Counted from the stretch's first letter, positions 26,801 through 34,528 are shown. The stretch: 35,238 nucleotides of DNA from JAFGSZ01 sp964492185 (GCA_964492185.1 CAZBJH010000021.1:1-35238); one strand, 5' to 3'. Numbers and translations are program-made. The notes: a model not told the origin generated them from the letters alone.

Positions 26801-27524
26801 CCAGTCCGACCTGACTGAGGATCCCCTTCTTTTCCAAAGTATAATCGTGTGTGTCAAACAGCCCGTACATACCGCGGATATCTGCCAATGTGAGAAAAGC
26901 AGCTGTCTTGTGTATACAAAGATTGTTTTCCGTATCCTTGCACTGGCAGGAGGTTTCAATCTCATTGCTGAAGCGTTTATTTTTCAGTTTTACCCGGTAG
27001 GTGTTATTGTCTGAGGAACATGTGTATTCTGCCTCACCTGCTTTCAATACTTTGAGTTTGCTGTTTTTGTTTTTTGCCAGTTTACGTGCTTTTTTAAATT
27101 CAATCTCACCTGTTAGCGCCCTGATATGTTTTTCATCAAAGAGGTCGGTCTTTACTGTATGGTTTTTCGGATCAATACTCATTACAAGCCTGCCGGAAGA
27201 AAGATCCCTGATGATCTGCATGAAGGTAGCGGCAACGTGTTTACAATTTCCACCATACGGACAGGTACATGAATGCCAGAAGGCTGAAAACTCTTCATCA
27301 AATTCAATTTCCACCTCATAATAATGACCATGGAAGCTTTCGCTTTCTACCAGGGAATAGAAGGCTTTTGTTTCTTTTTCGAACTCCAGTTCAATCACGG
27401 CATCATTCTGAAAAAGCCGCTTTCCCCGTTCCAATATGTTCCGGGAGAAGTTTTGCAGTAAATGACGGTGTGCTGTAAGTGTAAAATCTCTCATTGGCTT
27501 CGGATGATAAAACGTAAAAATCAT
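23820..27524 (-). CDS. SNF2-family helicase with two SWIM zinc motifs
   Basis: This 1234-aa protein is a Swi2/Snf2-type DNA translocase. The N-terminal half carries two SWIM-like CxC...CxH motifs: C86, C88, C94, H96 (CTCPYGGNCKH) and C193, C195, C203, H205 (CQCKDTENNLCIH). A long beta-rich region (about 210-770) resembles the SNF2-associated domain of bacterial members. The motor domain begins with LADDMGLGKT (K804) and DESQ (D897-Q900) in place of DEAH. The second lobe has LTGSSTKRQELV, SLRAGGLGLNL and DRTHRIGQ. The start could also be the ATG at 27494, ten codons in. Its cellular task, in transcription, repair or defence, is not settled by sequence. It is a single gene bracketed by inverted repeats, with no partner gene on its strand. 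Confidence 0.93.
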   Translation of the reverse strand: MIFTFYHPKPMRDFTLTAHRHLLQNFSRNILERGKRLFQNDAVIELEFEKETKAFYSLVESESFHGHYYEVEIEFDEEFSAFWHSCTCPYGGNCKHVAATFMQIIRDLSSGRLVMSIDPKNHTVKTDLFDEKHIRALTGEIEFKKARKLAKNKNSKLKVLKAGEAEYTCSSDNNTYRVKLKNKRFSNEIETSCQCKDTENNLCIHKTAAFLTLADIRGMYGLFDTHDYTLEKKGILSQVGLDIKDNYDEIIHFRFRDNDIAGEIINEKFIDPNSSNLIRDYVRFDALETLFEETPGEYMTGYLLNFISTPSSAESEFMAVTGKKSKKGDRMIGKPDVTIFPLSDSFWKSVADEKDYKIVELMNRTTMARDGLFTKVAPELERFRSIFGLCQDKQVYARKGDWDYRTAIKATELVPVYLSLQPVKAKARCSLQKPYITVRFSYLIDDKEILLHNTFDKSYLFVEQRNNIHLWQSAWDYSTLTILKGKDEILIPVKQWKVIWDSWLRDLANNIIFEFDEYFNPVTEMTHVKTQPRVYLKEEGNFLLVYPAMAYHNIDVHVLEKGEHHYTKDDKKILRDQEKEQALIRQIASTHPTFNISTFQPFFYIPADKVLEKMWFINFYETCKRENIEVFGIENLKKVKYYPAKPLINYRFKSGTDWFDIHVQISYDNFTVSLTDIRKAVLKKSKYIMLGNNKFAMLPEEWINRFSAAIRFGSQGKDETIRLKKSQFALIHDLYDEINDVEVQRELAEKKALLNGNDGIIKIREPKTITARLRDYQSEGISWLAYLYKINLGGCLADDMGLGKTLQMLAIFAWAKGQHPNKRLTNLVVCPTSLLYNWKNEIDKFSPALKTVIHWGLTRDTDSSSWKKQDIIITSYGTLTNDIEWIRKFKFNVAVLDESQAIKNPASLRYKAVNLISARQRYVMTGTPIENNTVELYAQMHFLNPGILGPLNAFRNDFASSIEKDRDEDKINHLKQLVHPFILRRKKEDVAKELPPKTEQVLFCAMDEEQRRVYDAHKEDIRDRIMNKIDKEGINKSRFTVLEGLTKLRQICDSPALLNSDEDYGYASIKADELVRHITGKISDHKALVFSQFLGMLSLIEERLQKEKIKYVKLTGSSTKRQELVNAFENDKDCRVFLISLRAGGLGLNLISADYVFLVDPWWNPAVENQAIDRTHRIGQTRNVFAYRMICKNTIEEKIMDIQKKKKALADDLINTEQGFVSKLTKKDLEQLFS

Positions 27525-27663
27525 CCATTTTTCAGAAACCCGGAAATTTTAAGTGGCGTAGTTACTCAATTTTTTTCAACAATGAGTAGTTTACAACTGT
27601 TTATGCGGGTTTGAAAGGCCTCAAGACGGTCTGATTCCGGATAGGACTAATACTGCTAATGGT

Positions 27664-27795
27664 GGCGCTAATTTGTAATTCGTGTTTCACTTCTGGCAAG
27701 AATTTGTAACTTACTGATGCTGGCGCGTATTTGTAATCCGTGCCTGTGTTTCACCGCTGATGCGAACATAATGCTGGCACGGGTTTGCAATCCGC
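27664..27795. repeat. Array of four degenerate palindromic repeat units
   Basis: Four variants of one 20-23 base unit follow each other at 27664-27684, 27695-27716, 27722-27744 and 27776-27795. The consensus is roughly GGCrCGnATTTGTAATCCGTG, itself an imperfect palindrome; the clearest unit is GGCGCGTATTTG followed by TAATCCGTGCC. A fifth unit lies at 23788-23810. Spacing is irregular (31, 27 and 54 bases between unit starts) and the units are diverged, unlike CRISPR. Open frames through this stretch (27668-27989) are by-products of the repeat. The bases between the SNF2 start and the array (27525-27663) show nothing further. Confidence 0.6.
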
Positions 27796-27848
27796 AACAG
27801 CAGAATCCGATTCGGGCGTGGGAGCACAAGGATGGAGCCTTGCGCCAG
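27781..27848 (+). repeat. 68-bp repeat, inverted copy beside the SNF2 gene 5' end
   Basis: This is the partner of 23738-23805 in opposite orientation, 50 of 68 positions matching. It begins within the last palindrome unit of the array and ends ...TTGCGCCAG. Together the two copies enclose the SNF2 gene and nothing else. Confidence 0.65.
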
Positions 27849-27996
27849 AGTATAGCGGTAGTTTTAAACAACCAACTTTTTGCTTACTGTTACAGATACA
27901 GATTACAAATCATCAGCAGCAGGGCGCATCGGATTGATTTGGGCTTCGGAGGGTATTGGATTTTATTAATCTTATTTATATATTTGTAAGGGGAGA

Positions 27997-28098
27997 GTAG
28001 CTATTGCACTGGTCTACGAACTCACCTTAGTTTCCCGCAACATTTCTGATTTTAAAGTCATTGAAGGGCTGCAACTGATTAACCCCTGGGATGCCTAA
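27997..28098 (+). pseudogene. Remnant of a VapC-type PIN-domain toxin
   Basis: A 33-codon frame ending in TAA reads VAIALVYELTLVSRNISDF and then KVIEGLQLINPWDA. This is the typical C-terminus of VapC toxins (an A...A....L.LVTRN..DF...GL...NPW pattern). The N-terminal two thirds, with most catalytic acidic residues, is missing, and no vapB-like antitoxin was found. No start codon precedes the homologous part. On the minus strand at about 28097-28210 another unassigned frame ends SHRWEWF; it was not recognised. Confidence 0.6.
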
Positions 28099-28361
28099 AA
28101 CCACTCCCACCGGTGCGATTTCTTAACTTTTGCTTCCGGTTCTGATTCCGGGTTCTCAAATAATTTCAGATTTCCAATACTATCGTAATTACTCTGCCAT
28201 TGATTTGAAAAATAAAGTCAAATCAGTCCCGGGATAACAAGTCTCAGTTTGGTTCATAAACTCACATAGTTTTGCCGCCAAATTATTTGCCCGCATAGTT
28301 GGAACGAAGTGGAGCCCGGCGAAGCCAATACCATTGAAAATTTAATGCTTTATGAGCAAAA

Positions 28362-28590
28362 GTGGTATTAAGTCGTGGTTAAGCCGACGGAATACGTTTA
28401 TTTGGAAGGCAGCAAGAGCATATTCACAGGGCGATCTAGATATGTTCAACCACCGTGGTCAAAGAGCAGGGCATAGCCTGCCCCGTAACTAAGGTCGGGG
28501 TGCATAAAGGTCAGTCTTCAGAACTCAGGAGATATGTAAGCTCTCCAACGAGAGCGAGGAATAAGGGTGATACTCACCATATAATATATT
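28362..28590 (+). ncRNA. Structured RNA, possible 5' remnant of a group II intron
   Basis: Closely packed short hairpins are visible: ACCAC/GTGGT (28449-28459), GCAGG/CCTGC (28466-28481), CCCC/GGGG (28481-28500), GGAGA/TCTCC (28528-28546) and GGTGA/TCACC (28566-28578). The order and phrases such as GTGGTTAAGCCGACGGAAT and GGAGATATGTAAGCTCTCC resemble domain I of group II introns seen in Bacteroidetes. No reverse transcriptase frame and no domain V were found downstream, so it would be a fragment. From 28590 to 28853 the sequence is AT-rich with a GAGCGAAGCGAG-type motif (minus strand) but no gene; it should include the GH29 promoter (TATATTTA at 28818-28825 is a weak -7 candidate). Confidence 0.4.
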
Positions 28591-28853
28591 TTCAATGGAG
28601 TTCGTGAGCTCGCTTCGCTCGGTTTCTTCTGCCTATTCCTATCGCATCTAGTTCGAAAAAATTTATTTTGTTTTTCTTTCTCCGGCAAAGATAAAGGAAA
28701 ACCCAACCCACATTGCACACATTGGCATAGCCCCGCTAGCCCTCGCTAATATCAAAGCTTTACCAAAGAGTGCAATTTTACCAACCCGCTCGGAGTTAAT
28801 TTGAACATTATTTTTTTTATATTTAATTTTTTAATAACAGTATAACAACAATT

Positions 28854-30380
28854 ATGAAGAGAATAAATTTAAGTATTTTAATAGTAAGTTTATTATTGGG
28901 ATTCAATTCATGCCAAAATGCATCTCAATCTAAGAAACCGAAATTCGAGGCAACATGGGAATCATTGGCGACTAATAACAAAGAACCAGAGTGGTTCAAA
29001 GATGCCAAATTTGGAATATATTTTCATTGGGGCGTTTATAGTGTACCTGCTTTTGATACTGAATGGTATCCGCGTTGGATGTATGTTCCCGGTAGAGAAA
29101 ACTGGGGAGGACAGGTTTTTAGTTTCCATGAAAAAAACTTTGGTCCGCTAAGTGAGTTTAATTACCATGATTTTATCCCCATGTTTACGGCCGAAAACTT
29201 TGATGCTAAAGAGTGGACCGATTTATTTATAAAATCAGGCGCACGTTTTGCCGGTCCTGTAGCACAGCATCATGATGGTTTTGCCATGTGGGAAAGCGAG
29301 GTGAACCCATGGAATGCCAAAGACATGGGGCCACAGAAAGATATACTTGGCGAATTATATACCGAACTTAAGAAGAATGACATGAAGACTATTGCTACAT
29401 TTCATCATGCAAGACTTCTTCAGAGGTATGTGCAGGATACGGCAAAATGGGCTAAAAACACACCCGACCCGGGTTGGGATAGCCATTACCCCTATCATCC
29501 CGATTATATAACTTCAACTACCGACCCAAAACTCAGAAAACTTTATGGAAATATGCCTGCTGACAAATTCCACGATTACTGGCTTAATCAGGTAAATGAA
29601 GTGGTTGATAAGTATGCCCCTGATATGATTTGGTTTGATTCATGGCTCGACGAAATTCCTGAAAACTACCGTCAACGGATGGTAGCCCACCACTTCAATA
29701 CAGCTGTTTCACGTGGCCAACAACCAATTGTAAATTATAAGCAGGAAGACCTTCCTGCCAATGTTGGTATTCTGGATATGGAACAAGGTGGTAAAACTGA
29801 ACTCGCCGATGATTATTGGTTAACCGATATAACCATTAGTTATGGCAGTTGGAGTTACACAAACGGGCAAACCTATAAAAACCCTGCACTGGTTATTAGA
29901 AATATGATTGATGTATGGAGTAAAAAAGGAATTGTACTGCTTAATATTTCCCCGAAAGCCGATGGTACTATACCCGAAGAGCAGCGAGATGTTTTAGCTG
30001 CCATTGGGCAATGGATAGATAAGCACAAAGAAGCAATATATGAAACCAGGGCATACAATACCTTTGGGTATGGTGAAGCTGAATTTGAAGCCAGTATGTT
30101 CGGAGGACAAACGGCAACCATTGACTATAATAAGAATGATATAAGATTTACTCAATCAAAAGACAAGAAACAGCTATATATATTCTCACTTGGGCTACCC
30201 ACGCCAAATGCTGAAATTGAAATTCAAACACCTGTCGAATCAAAAATCAAGAAGGTATCTGTTGTTGGAAGTGGTGCCGAACTTAAATGGTCTGTAAATG
30301 ATAAAAAATTATCCTTTACAACACCAAATGAATCGGAGTTGGATGAATTAGCTACTGTGTTTAAAGTAGAATTTGAATAA
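28854..30380 (+). CDS. GH29 alpha-L-fucosidase, probable lipoprotein
   Basis: This enzyme removes alpha-linked L-fucose from glycans. The 508-aa protein has a signal peptide ending GFNSC, so C20 is a likely lipidation site. The GH29 barrel starts at EWFKDAKFGIYFHWGVYSVP, continues with AQHHDGFAMWES, and has the nucleophile D262 in PDMIWFDSW. KGIVLLNISPKADGTIPEEQ marks the end of the barrel, and a small beta-sandwich C-terminal domain follows. Length and motifs are normal. It opens the carbohydrate island, 18 bases ahead of the broken LamG frame on the same strand. The position of the general acid and the linkage preference cannot be read from sequence. Confidence 0.94.
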   Translation: MKRINLSILIVSLLLGFNSCQNASQSKKPKFEATWESLATNNKEPEWFKDAKFGIYFHWGVYSVPAFDTEWYPRWMYVPGRENWGGQVFSFHEKNFGPLSEFNYHDFIPMFTAENFDAKEWTDLFIKSGARFAGPVAQHHDGFAMWESEVNPWNAKDMGPQKDILGELYTELKKNDMKTIATFHHARLLQRYVQDTAKWAKNTPDPGWDSHYPYHPDYITSTTDPKLRKLYGNMPADKFHDYWLNQVNEVVDKYAPDMIWFDSWLDEIPENYRQRMVAHHFNTAVSRGQQPIVNYKQEDLPANVGILDMEQGGKTELADDYWLTDITISYGSWSYTNGQTYKNPALVIRNMIDVWSKKGIVLLNISPKADGTIPEEQRDVLAAIGQWIDKHKEAIYETRAYNTFGYGEAEFEASMFGGQTATIDYNKNDIRFTQSKDKKQLYIFSLGLPTPNAEIEIQTPVESKIKKVSVVGSGAELKWSVNDKKLSFTTPNESELDELATVFKVEFE

Positions 30381-30398
30381 AATACAGAGGAAGCAAAA

Positions 30399-30989
30399 AT
30401 GAATATAATCAGAATTTTAATCAGTACTCTTTTTGTTGCAATAATTATCGATGGCAACAGTGCAAAGGGCCAGGTATTAACCCATTGGAGTTTTGAACAT
30501 ATAAAACACCTCAAAGGTGATTCAGTTTCAACGCCTGTTGTGGGTCAGCCCCTTACAGCAGACAACCGCGATCCGATAGAACCTCAACCCTATGTCTTTG
30601 ATGAATCGGGTAAAGGAAACTATCTACAGGTACGTGGTGCAAAAGAATCTCCTATTGTTTTCTCCGATGATGTTCCAACACCTCAAGTAGATGGAAAGCC
30701 AAATACGCGATCACTTTCTCTTAAAACAGGAGAATACTTTGTTACATATGATCGCCAGTTGGCATATTACGATATGCGCAAAAGCTGGACAATTGAAGCC
30801 AGTTTGAAATGTAACCTACTGGGTACTGAGCAGGTGTACCTTTGCAAAGAAGGAGCAGCAGGACAATTGTTTGGCGATGTGTCCATTGGTTTTGACAATA
30901 TGCAAAAAAAGTACTTTGTGGAACTTTTTTGTGCTGATGGTAAACCACGTCGAATAGTGGCTGGTAAAGAGGTGGAAGCCGGAAAATAG
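30399..30989 (+). pseudogene. N-terminal fragment of a LamG-type secreted protein
   Basis: This 196-codon frame begins with a signal peptide (MNIIRILISTLFVAIII) and continues as a concanavalin-like LamG domain (VLTHWSFEH, SWTIEASLKCN, IGFDNMQKKYFVELFC). It stops at EVEAGK, just where such domains normally continue into a WYH-type strand. Immediately after, another frame carries GH43 sequence. The coincidence of a domain cut and a change of frame and family points to a deletion that fused two genes out of frame. It starts 18 bases after the GH29 gene, so it was once part of the same operon. Confidence 0.75.
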
Positions 30990-31581
30990 TGATTGCTATA
31001 TGGTGAAACTCAACCGCAACATGGTGGAATTGGATGGCCCAATAACCAAAGTATCCTTTAGAAATTTTTCAGAGGGAGCATGGCTTTTTAAACGAGGCAA
31101 CCTTTATTACAATGTTTATGCTGCCGATACGCCGGGTGTTCAACCTGAACAAATGTGCTATTCTACTGCTCCCAAAATTACAGGGCCTTGGTCGTACGGC
31201 GGATTTGTAACTGGTCCGGCAAAGCACGGTTATACTATACACCCTGCTGTTGTTGAGTTTAAGGGACAGTGGTATTTCTTTTACAACGATGGTGCATACG
31301 AACTGGATGGATCTCCTGGTGGCGATTGTCGACGACAGGTTTGTGTTGAATACCTTTACTTTAATTCCGATTTTATTTATACCGATGGCACCGTTCAGGG
31401 ACCTTTCACCGGAATTGGCACAGGTACAGGCATTAAAGCAAATGCTATGCCTTTAGTTATGGCTGATTATTATAACCGTACCCTCCAACTTCATGGTGAA
31501 GTGAACACCATTAAAAATAAACAACAGGTGAACAACCGATCCCGCCTAAGCGGGAGAGCTCGTGAACACCATTTAAAATAA
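30982..31581 (+). pseudogene. C-terminal fragment of a GH43 glycosidase
   Basis: The frame reads ENSDCYMVKLNRNMVELDGP, then EGAWLFKRGNLYYNVYAAD, ITGPWSYGGFV and IHPAVVEFKGQWYFFYND, all typical of the last blades of a GH43 five-bladed propeller acting on arabinan or xylan side chains. The first half, with the catalytic Asp residues, is missing. Homology begins upstream of the first ATG (31000), right at the LamG cut near 30982, in a different frame from the LamG part. Towards the 3' end the frame enters the 61-bp tandem repeat, so its last 20 or so codons are repeat-derived. It is almost certainly inactive. Confidence 0.75.
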
Positions 31582-31656
31582 ACAACAGGTGAACAACCGA
31601 TCCCGCCTAAGCGGGAGAGCTCGTGAACACCATTTAAAATAAACAACAGGTGAACA
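31501..31656 (+). repeat. 61-bp tandem repeat, about 2.6 copies
   Basis: Units lie at 31501-31561, 31562-31622 and a partial 31623-31656; they are identical except for one base in the first. Each full unit contains GTGAACACC, ACAGGTGAACAACCGA and a hairpin TCCCGC-CTAA-GCGGGA followed by GAGCTC. The array overlaps the end of the GH43 remnant and ends 68 bases before the start of the GH146 gene, so it would form part of that gene's leader. The period is not a multiple of three. Confidence 0.9.
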
Positions 31657-31724
31657 AAAACCACCAACTTTGATTAAACGAAATAACAAATTAATTACTA
31701 ATAACTTAAATAAAATATATTCTT

Positions 31725-34145
31725 GTGAAAAAACAATATTACTTCTTTGTATCTGGAAATAGTCAACTGATTAAAGCAATAGTAGTACTAGGATTGCTTT
31801 TCCCTTTTTCAATAATTGCTCAGGAAAAGCTATACCATAATGAATTTCCATTAAGTGATGTAACCCTTTTGGAGAGTCCTTTTAAAGATTCACGTGATCT
31901 TAATATAAAGGTTCTTTTGCAATATGATGTTGATCGCTTATTAGCACCTTATCGAAAAGAGGCAGGATTATCAAAAAAAGCAGAATGTTACCCTAATTGG
32001 GCTGGATTGGACGGGCACGTTGGAGGTCATTATTTGTCGGCTATGGCGATGAATTATACTGCCACCGGAAACCAGGAGTGTAAAAATCGTATGGAATATA
32101 TGATTAAAGAACTCAAAGAATGTCAGGAAGCCAACGCAAAAAACAATTCCGAATGGGGTGTTGGTTATGCAGGTGGTTTCCCAAACAGTGCAAAATTATG
32201 GTCTGCCTTAAAAAAGGGTGATTTAAGCATTTATAGTTCAGCATGGGCCCCTTTCTATAATTTGCATAAAATATATGCAGGTTTGCGCGATGCATGGTTG
32301 TATGCCGATAATAATGAAGCTAAAGATATGTTCCTTAAATTTTGCGACTGGGGTATTGATATTACGGCCGGTTTATCTGACGAACAGATGGAAAGAATGC
32401 TAAATATGGAGCATGGCGGAATGAATGAAATGTTTGCTGATGCTTACCAGATAACAAAAGATGAAAAATACCTTACTGCTGCAAAAAGATATTCTCACAA
32501 ACAATTCCTTGAGCCCTTATCGCGAGGTGTCGATAATCTGGACAACAAACATGCAAATACGCAAATACCAAAATTTATTGGTTTTGATAGAATTGCTGAA
32601 CTTAGTGGCGATAATAAATATGCTAAAGCTGCGAGCTTTTCATGGGAAACCATAACCGAAAATCGTTCTTTGGCATTTGGAGGAAACAGTCGTAGAGAAC
32701 ATTTTCCTAGCCAAACATCATGCTTCGATTATTTGCTTGTTACCGATGGGCCGGAATCGTGTAATACTTACAATATGCTTAAATTGACCGAAAATTTATT
32801 CAGGAATCAGCCAGAAGCAAGGTACATGGATTATTACGAAAGGGCAACATTTAACCACATTCGTTCAACACAACATCCTGAGCATGGTGGTTATGTCTAT
32901 TTTACTTCTGCCCGTCCTCGTCAACACCGCAAATATTCAGCACCTAATATGGCTATGTGGTGTTGTGTTGGTACAGGCATGGAGAACCATGGTAAATATA
33001 ACCAGATGATATTTACTCATTCAAACAATGACTTATACTTAAATCTTTTTATTGCTTCACAGCTTAACTGGAAAGAGAAAGGTGTTGAAATCAAGCAGGA
33101 AACTAATTTTCCGTTTGAAGAGAGGACCAAACTGACTATTACAAAAGGAGCTGCAGAATTTAGCCTGTTAATCAGGTATCCGGGATGGGTAGATGAAGGG
33201 ACTCTTAAAATATTGGTAAATGGACAAGAATTTAAACATTCTGCAATGCCATCTTCTTATGTTAGTATCAATAGAAAATGGAAAAAAAGTGACGAGGTTC
33301 AAATTTTCTTGCCAATGAAAAATACCATTGAACGAATGACAAACGTGCCTGATTATATAGCTATTATGCACGGCCCGATATTACTTGGAGCTAAAACAGG
33401 AACAGAAGATATGGGAAATCTTATTGCAGGTGACGGACGCTTCGATCAGTACACTGGCGGTAGAATGCTGCCAATAGACAAAGCTCCGATTCTGCTATAT
33501 AACGATATTGAAAACATTGGCGATAAACTGGAACCTGTTGAAGGAAAACCATTGAACTTCAAGTTAAATGTTAAAATGGTTAATCCTATTGAAAACCTTG
33601 TTCTTGAACCTTTTTATCAAATTCACGATTCAAGGTACATGATTTATTGGCTTTCATTAACAAACAACAAGTATAAGCAATACCTCGATTCTCTTTCGAA
33701 ATCTGAAGAAAAAAGACTTGCACTTGAAAGACGTACGGTCGATAAAGTAAATACAGGTGAGCAACAACCGGAAACTGACCATAAGATGCAAAGCGAAAGT
33801 TCGCGAACAGATAATAACTTCGATGAGATTTATCGCGAAGCCGGCAGAGGAGGATATTTTAGTTATGATATGATAACAAACTCCGAAAACAACCTAATCC
33901 TGTTTGTAAGGTACTGGGGTGCCGAATGGGGAACAAGAAAGTTTGATATATATATTGATGATGAAAAGTTACTAACCGTTGACAATACCGGAAAATGGAA
34001 TCAGTCTCAATTTCAAAATGTTGAATATCCCATTCCCAACTCCATGGTTGAAGGGAAAGAAAACATCAGGGTTAAATTCCACGCTCTTCCTGGCAGTACT
34101 GCCGGTGGTGTTTATTATATTCGGTTGGTAAAAACAACTGATTAA
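31725..34145 (+). CDS. GH146/GH127 beta-L-arabinofuranosidase
   Basis: This 806-aa exo-enzyme belongs to the DUF1680 clan that removes beta-L-arabinofuranose from plant glycans. The start is GTG; it is followed by a signal peptide ending FPFSIIAQEK. The (alpha/alpha)6 barrel shows GHVGGHYLSAMAM near 100, GMNEMFADAY, and the zinc-cysteine catalytic set seen in GH127: E344 and C346 in PESCNTYNMLKL, and C413/C414 in MWCCVGTGMENHGKY. The CCVGTGMENH form is, as I recall, typical of GH146. A beta-sandwich domain follows and the last 130 residues resemble the C-terminal domain DUF6805 of these proteins. All key residues are present, so it looks active. It is probably co-expressed with GH29 unless the 61-bp repeats or an internal promoter separate them. 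Confidence 0.92.
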   Translation: MKKQYYFFVSGNSQLIKAIVVLGLLFPFSIIAQEKLYHNEFPLSDVTLLESPFKDSRDLNIKVLLQYDVDRLLAPYRKEAGLSKKAECYPNWAGLDGHVGGHYLSAMAMNYTATGNQECKNRMEYMIKELKECQEANAKNNSEWGVGYAGGFPNSAKLWSALKKGDLSIYSSAWAPFYNLHKIYAGLRDAWLYADNNEAKDMFLKFCDWGIDITAGLSDEQMERMLNMEHGGMNEMFADAYQITKDEKYLTAAKRYSHKQFLEPLSRGVDNLDNKHANTQIPKFIGFDRIAELSGDNKYAKAASFSWETITENRSLAFGGNSRREHFPSQTSCFDYLLVTDGPESCNTYNMLKLTENLFRNQPEARYMDYYERATFNHIRSTQHPEHGGYVYFTSARPRQHRKYSAPNMAMWCCVGTGMENHGKYNQMIFTHSNNDLYLNLFIASQLNWKEKGVEIKQETNFPFEERTKLTITKGAAEFSLLIRYPGWVDEGTLKILVNGQEFKHSAMPSSYVSINRKWKKSDEVQIFLPMKNTIERMTNVPDYIAIMHGPILLGAKTGTEDMGNLIAGDGRFDQYTGGRMLPIDKAPILLYNDIENIGDKLEPVEGKPLNFKLNVKMVNPIENLVLEPFYQIHDSRYMIYWLSLTNNKYKQYLDSLSKSEEKRLALERRTVDKVNTGEQQPETDHKMQSESSRTDNNFDEIYREAGRGGYFSYDMITNSENNLILFVRYWGAEWGTRKFDIYIDDEKLLTVDNTGKWNQSQFQNVEYPIPNSMVEGKENIRVKFHALPGSTAGGVYYIRLVKTTD

Positions 34146-34154
34146 AAACCAAGG

Positions 34155-34237
34155 CCTAAGTTGAACGGTTGGAGTGTTCGAAGACACGCTTTCAATTGCT
34201 GATATAAACCAGATTAAGTGCAATCGTTCAACTTAGG
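34155..34237. repeat. 83-bp element with perfect 13-bp inverted ends
   Basis: CCTAAGTTGAACG at 34155-34167 is repeated inverted at 34225-34237 with no mismatch. A small inner GTGT/ACAC hairpin (34173-34186) is present. It lies between the GH146 stop and a ParE-type toxin remnant and supplies that remnant's stop codon. It could be a short mobile element or a strong bidirectional terminator; no target duplication was seen. Confidence 0.6.
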
Positions 34238-34367
34238 TAAAATGCTTCTCATTCTCTATAGCAATCAATAACTCATCGCCTAAACCTTCTCGTCTTTCCT
34301 CATACCATGCAACTCCTTCTATAATATTAAGATGTGCCTCTTTCTTAAAATATACTATGTATTTCAT
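34233..34367 (-). pseudogene. Truncated ParE/RelE-type toxin
   Basis: A 44-codon frame reads MKYIVYFKKEAHLNIIEGV and then AWYEERREGLGDELLIAIE, the typical first half of a ParE/RelE-superfamily toxin. The normal length is near 95-100 aa. Homology stops where the 83-bp inverted-repeat element begins, and the stop codon is inside that element. Its ATG overlaps the antitoxin stop in an ATGA junction, as in working type II pairs. It lacks its C-terminal half and is presumably dead. Confidence 0.7.
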
Positions 34368-34528
34368 GGAATTTTTTTAACGCTTTTTTTAACTTTGTTC
34401 CAACTTACAACATCATTCGGATTGGTTTTATGGGCTTCCAGGCGTTCATCCAATATTTTTTTATGGTCTTCACTAATTCCTGACAATTTTGTATCTACAG
34501 CAATACTGTCCCAAACGGTTTGAACGGT
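34364..34528 (-). pseudogene. Truncated antitoxin of a ParE-type pair
   Basis: The frame ends DERLEAHKTNPNDVVSWNKV and KKSVKKIP, the conserved tail of the TIGR02574-type addiction module antitoxin family. Going upstream it holds VWDSIAVDTKLSGISEDHKK, which matches the middle of the family, but a stop codon (34538-34540) lies only a few codons further and no start codon is present. The N-terminus seems lost where it meets the transposase remnant. It overlaps the toxin start by 4 bases. Confidence 0.65.

Noticed and set aside
27664..27795. CRISPR-like array
   Set aside because: Units are diverged, palindromic and irregularly spaced, and no cas genes are present.
27668..27989. Open frames on both strands with phrases like RICNPCLCF
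   Set aside because: They are translations of the palindromic DNA repeat array, not conserved proteins.
31501..31656. CRISPR or direct-repeat array
   Set aside because: The units are contiguous tandem copies without unique spacers.
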